A stretch of 64,000 nucleotides of DNA from the IMG/VR virus record IMGVR_UViG_3300047560_002412, positions 62,001 through 126,000 of that record; one strand, 5' to 3'. Of the stretch, positions 60,164 to 64,000 are shown in pieces. Each line of letters opens with the position of its first letter. Positions within the stretch are counted from its first letter, which is position 1. The DNA is from a virus. The translations under genes and the position numbers were made by a program. The notes below the pieces were generated by a model. It was not told where the DNA came from. It was given only the letters and a program-made list of their open reading frames with translations, and did not search any database.

Positions 60164-60171
60164 TATTTAAC
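60164..60171 (-). promoter_or_regulatory. Late promoter motif GTTAAATA for phoH
   Basis: It lies about 74 nt before the phoH ATG, leaving a leader of about 68 nt, the longest of any late motif on this strand. Confidence 0.5.
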
Positions 60172-60211
60172 ATTTGCTTTAAAAAGATATATGTAATGAT
60201 TAAATTTTCGC

Positions 60212-60219
60212 GATAAATA
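60212..60219 (+). promoter_or_regulatory. Late promoter motif GATAAATA
   Basis: It is 15 nt before the ATG at 60234, with AAGGGAG between, and should drive the late operon that includes lysis genes. Confidence 0.6.
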
Positions 60220-60233
60220 CAAAGGGAGATATT

Positions 60234-60752
60234 ATGGTCGATTTAAAAGATATTATTAATAACATCGAAAATATTTACGGCAGTAATAACAGCTTAAAAT
60301 TACTCAAAGATTTTGAGCGTGTTGTTGACGAATTAGATATCTATGTTTTCGATAACTGGATTGACGGCGAATTAGTTTCTGGCCCTAACGAAAGTCGTTA
60401 CTTTGTAGAGTGTACTTTTATGTGGCCTAAGAAAGAAATGCCGGAACCGAAGGGCGGCATGCGTTTAATTGAATACGGCTGCAAAGTTGAGTTTGGCGAA
60501 ACAAGATTAGCTAAAGTAAGAAAAATTAAAACACCAGATGATATTCGCCCTGGTACTAAAAAAGGCAAAATTGACCACGAAGATGTATGGCTAGTTCGTA
60601 TAACTATGCCTAAAAAATTAATGGCCGATGTTGACAGAGGTCATAGAAATTTAGACAGCAACAAAATAGAAGATGTTGTTAATCAATACGGTGTAGCAAC
60701 AGCAGCACCAGATGCCAGCGAAGAAGCTGTACAGGACATGACCAATGCATAA
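60234..60752 (+). CDS. Late protein of unknown function
   Basis: The 172-residue acidic protein has a beta-rich middle (YVFDNWIDGELVSGPNESRYF, about 37-57; MRLIEYGCKVEFGETRLAKV) and an acidic tail. I do not recognise the family. Late promoter and its place before another unknown late gene and the lysis cassette suggest a virion role. It overlaps the next gene by 8 nt. Confidence 0.6.
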   Translation: MVDLKDIINNIENIYGSNNSLKLLKDFERVVDELDIYVFDNWIDGELVSGPNESRYFVECTFMWPKKEMPEPKGGMRLIEYGCKVEFGETRLAKVRKIKTPDDIRPGTKKGKIDHEDVWLVRITMPKKLMADVDRGHRNLDSNKIEDVVNQYGVATAAPDASEEAVQDMTNA

Positions 60753-61485
60753 ACAACTTGATGAGGGTTTAAGAACCAACGACCTTAAAGATTTAGTGTA
60801 TTCTCTTTTTGAAGTTGACACATACAAATCTAAGATGGGTGAGGATAAGGATGTTTGTGTCGTTAGCTTTCAAGTTAAAGATAGATCACCTGCTCGCGAT
60901 TTAATGGAATTTATTGAAAAAGGTTATCACTTTGTTTTAGATGCAGATGTTAGTTCAGGCGAAAACGAAAAAGGTGAATATTCTGTTTTTGTAGAATTAA
61001 ATCGTAGTCCTAGGTTAGCAGAACAAATTAAAGAATTATGTTATGGAGTTAAAAAACTAACCGGCAACGATGATTTTAAATTTAAATATCACAGAAGTTC
61101 CGACATTCACGAAGTTAGTGAAGAAATTCTAAGAAAAATTATTCCAAGTGATTCACGTGCCTACGAAGAACACATGGGACAAGTAAAAACCGAAGATGTT
61201 AAAAAATTTTTTACAAAAACCTTAATGGACAATTTAACATTGAACAATAACATAATAACAATTCATAAACCATTTGATGTTAAAGTTCAATTAGAAATTA
61301 TAAAAGACGATACACCCGAGTCTATTTTAGAAGCAACAGAAGGCGCTTATTCTGTAGACGAAAAAGCAACTAGCGAAATATTTTGGCTTACAAAAGTATT
61401 AGGCGATTACGGCATTAATAAGATTGGAGAAAATTTTGTTTTCAACAATGGTAATCGTTCTATGTTATTAAAAAGGATTGAATAA
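60745..61485 (+). CDS. Late protein of unknown function
   Basis: The 246-residue protein has an N-terminal region of alternating strands and helices (VCVVSFQVKDRSPARDLMEFIEKGYHFVLDADVS, about 37-70) and a C-terminal HxxFDV... section. No catalytic motif is visible. It is coupled to the preceding gene (8-nt overlap) and to the endolysin gene by a one-base TAATG. Virion or baseplate protein is a guess. Confidence 0.6.
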   Translation: MHKQLDEGLRTNDLKDLVYSLFEVDTYKSKMGEDKDVCVVSFQVKDRSPARDLMEFIEKGYHFVLDADVSSGENEKGEYSVFVELNRSPRLAEQIKELCYGVKKLTGNDDFKFKYHRSSDIHEVSEEILRKIIPSDSRAYEEHMGQVKTEDVKKFFTKTLMDNLTLNNNIITIHKPFDVKVQLEIIKDDTPESILEATEGAYSVDEKATSEIFWLTKVLGDYGINKIGENFVFNNGNRSMLLKRIE

Positions 61486-62120
61486 TGAGTTTTACATTTA
61501 ATTTTACTAGAGATCAAGTAGGGGAAATTATTAAAGGTAACCCATATATTGATCATTGGTATGAAGCGTTAAACGAAATTCTTCCAGACTACGAAATTAA
61601 TACACCGCAGCGTGTGGCAGCTTTTATGGCACAATGCGCTCACGAGTCCGGTGGGTTCCGTGTATTAAAAGAAAACTTAAACTACAAGGCACCTAGCCTA
61701 CGTAAGATTTTCCCTAAGTATTTCCCAGACGATGCAACAGCTAATCACTATGCTAGTTTACCTAACAAGCAAGAAGCTATTGCTAATCGCATTTATGCTA
61801 ATCGTATGGGCAACGGCGACGAAGCATCCGGCGACGGTTTCCGTTACTGCGGTCGTGGACTTATTCAGTTAACTGGTAAAGAAAACTATACTTGGTTTGC
61901 AGCATCGTTGGACATTCCCGTTGAGGAAGCTAGTGAATACCTACAAACATTTGAAGGTGCTATTCAATCAGCTTGCTGGTTCTGGGAAAGCAACAATTTA
62001 AACCAATGGGCGGACAAGGGCGACATTCTTACCTTAACAAAACGCATCAACGGTGGTACAATTGGTTTAGAAGATCGCATCAAACATTACAACCACGCCC
62101 TACATGTTTTTGGAGCATAA
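61485..62120 (+). CDS. GH19 chitinase-like endolysin
   Basis: The 211-residue protein has AHESGGFRVLKENLNY (52-67), with the catalytic-type Glu54 and Glu63 of GH19 enzymes, and YCGRGLIQLTGKENY (about 122-136), a hallmark of phage GH19 lysozymes. It cuts the peptidoglycan glycan strand at lysis. There is no signal peptide, so the holin is needed for release. It heads the lysis cassette. Confidence 0.9.
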   Translation: MSFTFNFTRDQVGEIIKGNPYIDHWYEALNEILPDYEINTPQRVAAFMAQCAHESGGFRVLKENLNYKAPSLRKIFPKYFPDDATANHYASLPNKQEAIANRIYANRMGNGDEASGDGFRYCGRGLIQLTGKENYTWFAASLDIPVEEASEYLQTFEGAIQSACWFWESNNLNQWADKGDILTLTKRINGGTIGLEDRIKHYNHALHVFGA

Positions 62121-62123
62121 CAG

Positions 62124-62588
62124 ATGTGGATGCTAGCATGGGTACCTGACTCAGTATTAATGTATGCTATACATTTAATATTGCTTGCAGGAACCATAGG
62201 CGTTGTTTTAAGTTTCTTTTTACTTCACAGGATAGTTCGTTGGTTTCCTGCTCTAGCTCCGTATCATTTGTTAATACAAATAGTTAGTGTAGCGTTATTA
62301 GTTAGTGGGGTATACTTTAAAGGCGGCTACGATACCGAAGCATCGTGGAGAGCAAAAGTTGAAGAAGCTGAAGATAAAGTTGCACAAGCAGAAATGGCCA
62401 GTTCTAATTTAAACAAGCAGCTACAAGAAGAAAAGAAAAAGAAACAAAAAGTCCGTGTTGAATATTACAACACGGTTAAAACAGAAATTAAAGAAGTTGA
62501 ACGTCAGATTAACTCTGATTGCAAAATAGATCCCAAAGTTAACGAGTTAATAAACAAGGCAGCAACAAATCCAGAGGTTAAGAAATGA
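62124..62588 (+). CDS. Inner-membrane spanin-like protein
   Basis: The 154-residue protein has two to three N-terminal membrane segments (VLMYAIHLILLAGTIGVVLSFFLL, LLIQIVSVALLVSGVYF). A long charged coiled coil follows (ASWRAKVEEAEDKVAQAEMA... VERQI, about 75-135), the Rz-like shape of an i-spanin. Classical i-spanins have one membrane segment, so the extra one is unusual. It overlaps the lipoprotein gene by 4 nt, as i- and o-spanin genes often do. Confidence 0.65.
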   Translation: MWMLAWVPDSVLMYAIHLILLAGTIGVVLSFFLLHRIVRWFPALAPYHLLIQIVSVALLVSGVYFKGGYDTEASWRAKVEEAEDKVAQAEMASSNLNKQLQEEKKKKQKVRVEYYNTVKTEIKEVERQINSDCKIDPKVNELINKAATNPEVKK

Positions 62589-62854
62589 AAAAAATAGCAT
62601 TCTTAATTCCTGCATTTTTACTTACAGGATGCCTAGCTACTGCTCCGGTGGTTCCAAAATGGCCGGAGGTTCCTAAAGAACTTTTAGAAGCGTGTCCGGA
62701 CTTAAAGACCGTTGATTCTAAAAACGATAAACTTAGCACAATTGTTGAAGTTGTAACAGACAATTATAAAGAATATTATGATTGCAGAGCTCAAGTTGAT
62801 AATTGGATTTCTTGGTACAAAGGCCAACAAAAAATTTGGGAAACACTTAAATAA
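62585..62854 (+). CDS. Outer-membrane spanin lipoprotein
   Basis: The 89-residue protein has a lipoprotein signal peptide with lipobox LLTGC (Cys16) and a short periplasmic domain ending YYDCRAQVDNWISWY. The size and placement directly behind the i-spanin-like gene fit an o-spanin (Rz1-like), which completes envelope fusion at lysis. Confidence 0.75.
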   Translation: MKKIAFLIPAFLLTGCLATAPVVPKWPEVPKELLEACPDLKTVDSKNDKLSTIVEVVTDNYKEYYDCRAQVDNWISWYKGQQKIWETLK

Positions 62855-62880
62855 AGTTAGTATTTAAAGGAGCGATATAC

Positions 62881-63447
62881 ATGGCAGGATTAGTAGATTC
62901 AGTACTAAATTTAATCAACAAGCAACCTAAAGACCCAGATGCACCTAAGCCACCAGTGGGTTCACGCAGCGAAAGAGAAGCAAAATTAAAAGACAAAGCA
63001 GGTATGGTGATTTCTATATTTGCGTTGTTACTAGCGGTAAACGCATGGTATGGCGGTAAGTTAAGTAGCACGGTATTAAACAATACATTGGGTGCTAACA
63101 ATACATGGGCACAATATCAGGCCAAGGCAGGCCGTGGCGTTAGTTACGAGATTGCCGCAAAAACAACTAACGATCCTAAACTACGTGCAGAATTTATGGC
63201 TGAGAAAGAACGCATGGATTCTGACAAGAAAGAAATTGCCGAAAAGGCTCGTGCTATGGAAGCGGCTCGTGAAGAGGCTAAAAAGTCTAGCCCGTGGATC
63301 GGCTATGCGTCAACGGCATACCAGTTAGCAATTGTTGTTCTATCAGCAAGTATTTTAGCAGTTAGCATGGCAATGTTCTGGGGGAGTTTTGCAGTAGCAG
63401 GAGTTGGAATACTATTAAGTCTAAATGGCTTATTTTTGTGGTTCTAA
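62881..63447 (+). CDS. Membrane protein, DUF4337-like
   Basis: The 188-residue protein has one membrane segment near 40-60 (MVISIFALLLAVNAWYGG), a helical middle with NTLGANNTWAQYQAK (characteristic of DUF4337) and two C-terminal membrane segments (STAYQLAIVVLSASILAVS, GSFAVAGVGILLSLNGLFL). The function of that family is unknown. Between spanins and holin it probably belongs to the lysis or membrane-remodelling set. Confidence 0.65.
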   Translation: MAGLVDSVLNLINKQPKDPDAPKPPVGSRSEREAKLKDKAGMVISIFALLLAVNAWYGGKLSSTVLNNTLGANNTWAQYQAKAGRGVSYEIAAKTTNDPKLRAEFMAEKERMDSDKKEIAEKARAMEAAREEAKKSSPWIGYASTAYQLAIVVLSASILAVSMAMFWGSFAVAGVGILLSLNGLFLWF

Positions 63448-63466
63448 CATAAATTAGGAGCGAGCA

Positions 63467-63991
63467 ATGAGCGAAGAAATTAAAAGCGAAAGCGAAAAGA
63501 AAAAAGAAGATTGGATGAATAGTAAATGGCGTCCTATGATGGGCTGGATGTATATGCTGGTCTGTACAATGGATATGGTAATATTTCCTATTTTATGGAG
63601 TTTATTACAGACTATGCAACACCAACAAATAACACAATGGAATCCGTTGACTCTACAAGGTGCTGGTTTGTTTCACATAGCGATGGGTGCTGTTTTAGGT
63701 ATTGCAGCATTTGGTAGAACTCAAGAAAAATTAGGAGGAGCTAATAATGGCGGTATTCAACCAGTGGCACCAAGCAGCCCAGCAACATTTGGCTCTGCGC
63801 CAGCAAGCGGTTTCGGTGCATCACCTGCGCCAAGTTTTGGAGCACCAAGCGCCCCAAGTGGCTTTGGCGGAAGCGGCTTTGGAAGCGCACCTAGTCCGAC
63901 TCCAAGTTTTGGAGCGCCAGCAGTAGCAACACCTGCATTAAGCAGCAAAGGCAAACCAATGCCAATGCAACCAGATCAACCAGAAATTTAA
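63467..63991 (+). CDS. 3-TM holin with Gly/Pro-rich repeat tail
   Basis: The first 90 residues (SKWRPMMGWMYMLVCTMDMVIFPILWSLLQ, QWNPLTLQGAGLFHIAMGAVLGIAAFGRTQEK) match the 3-TM holin family (GTA_holin_3TM). The tail (about 98-160) is a repeat of SFGAPS/GFG units rich in Gly, Pro, Ala and Ser (63760-63950), unusual for a holin; its use is unknown. The window ends with AAGGAGAAAGA, the likely ribosome binding site of a following gene. Confidence 0.75.
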   Translation: MSEEIKSESEKKKEDWMNSKWRPMMGWMYMLVCTMDMVIFPILWSLLQTMQHQQITQWNPLTLQGAGLFHIAMGAVLGIAAFGRTQEKLGGANNGGIQPVAPSSPATFGSAPASGFGASPAPSFGAPSAPSGFGGSGFGSAPSPTPSFGAPAVATPALSSKGKPMPMQPDQPEI

Positions 63992-64000
63992 GGAGAAAGA

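Overview
The window is part of the genome of a tailed bacteriophage, most probably a large T4-like myovirus of an aquatic Gram-negative host. This is inferred from the following: AT-rich DNA; tightly packed genes with ATGA or TAATG junctions; late-promoter motifs of the T4 type (NNTAAATA) in front of structural and modification genes; a T4 gp44-like clamp loader; a gp31/GroES-like co-chaperonin; PhoH, ThyX, QueD, UvdE and a MazG-like pyrophosphohydrolase; several giant tail-fibre or adhesin proteins; and a Gram-negative lysis cassette (GH19 endolysin, spanin pair, 3-TM holin). No major capsid, portal, terminase or DNA polymerase gene lies in the window, so the phage is only partly seen and the host is not identified.

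Region 1 (1-17.4 kb) is an accessory biosynthetic or modification island. It holds eight radical-SAM enzymes (one with a B12-type N-terminal domain, two of the twitch/SPASM type), six 2-oxoglutarate/Fe(II) oxygenases (three in a tandem duplicated array), an SDR oxidoreductase, an SGNH hydrolase, a QueC-like PP-loop enzyme, a PLP enzyme and a methyltransferase. They sit in short divergent and convergent operons driven by late-type promoters. Region 2 (17.4-20.1 kb) has a 114-nt tRNA-like RNA with its own sigma70 promoter, an Hc1-like histone, a Ser/Thr-rich protein followed directly by a prolyl-hydroxylase-like enzyme, and ThyX. Region 3 (20.1-25.3 kb) is an early block led by a perfect sigma70 promoter and made of small, often acidic proteins of unknown function. 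Region 4 (25.3-34.1 kb) mixes tail-fibre paralogues, two glycosyltransferases, QueD, UvdE, a TauD-like oxygenase and a ninth radical-SAM enzyme.

Region 5 (34.1-54.7 kb) is the adhesin or tail-fibre region. It contains proteins of 2380, 557, 245, 1856, 219, 187, 822 and 196 residues, several sharing a short N-terminal module. It is interrupted by a minus-strand pair (a second QueC-like enzyme and a methyltransferase-like protein). Region 6 (54.7-60.1 kb) has a second sigma70-led block: a DnaE-like fragment, co-chaperonin, MazG-like enzyme, an exported S11 DD-peptidase, a cytidylyltransferase, the clamp loader and PhoH. Region 7 (60.2-64 kb) carries two late proteins of unknown function and the lysis genes.

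Working model (inference): sigma70 promoters drive early takeover genes, while TAAATA promoters drive structural genes and, unusually, the whole radical-SAM/2OG island. The island therefore probably acts late, on virion proteins, a virion-bound peptide or glycan, or a modified nucleotide. QueD plus two QueC-like enzymes suggest 7-deazaguanine chemistry. No stretch longer than about 300 bases lacks a gene.
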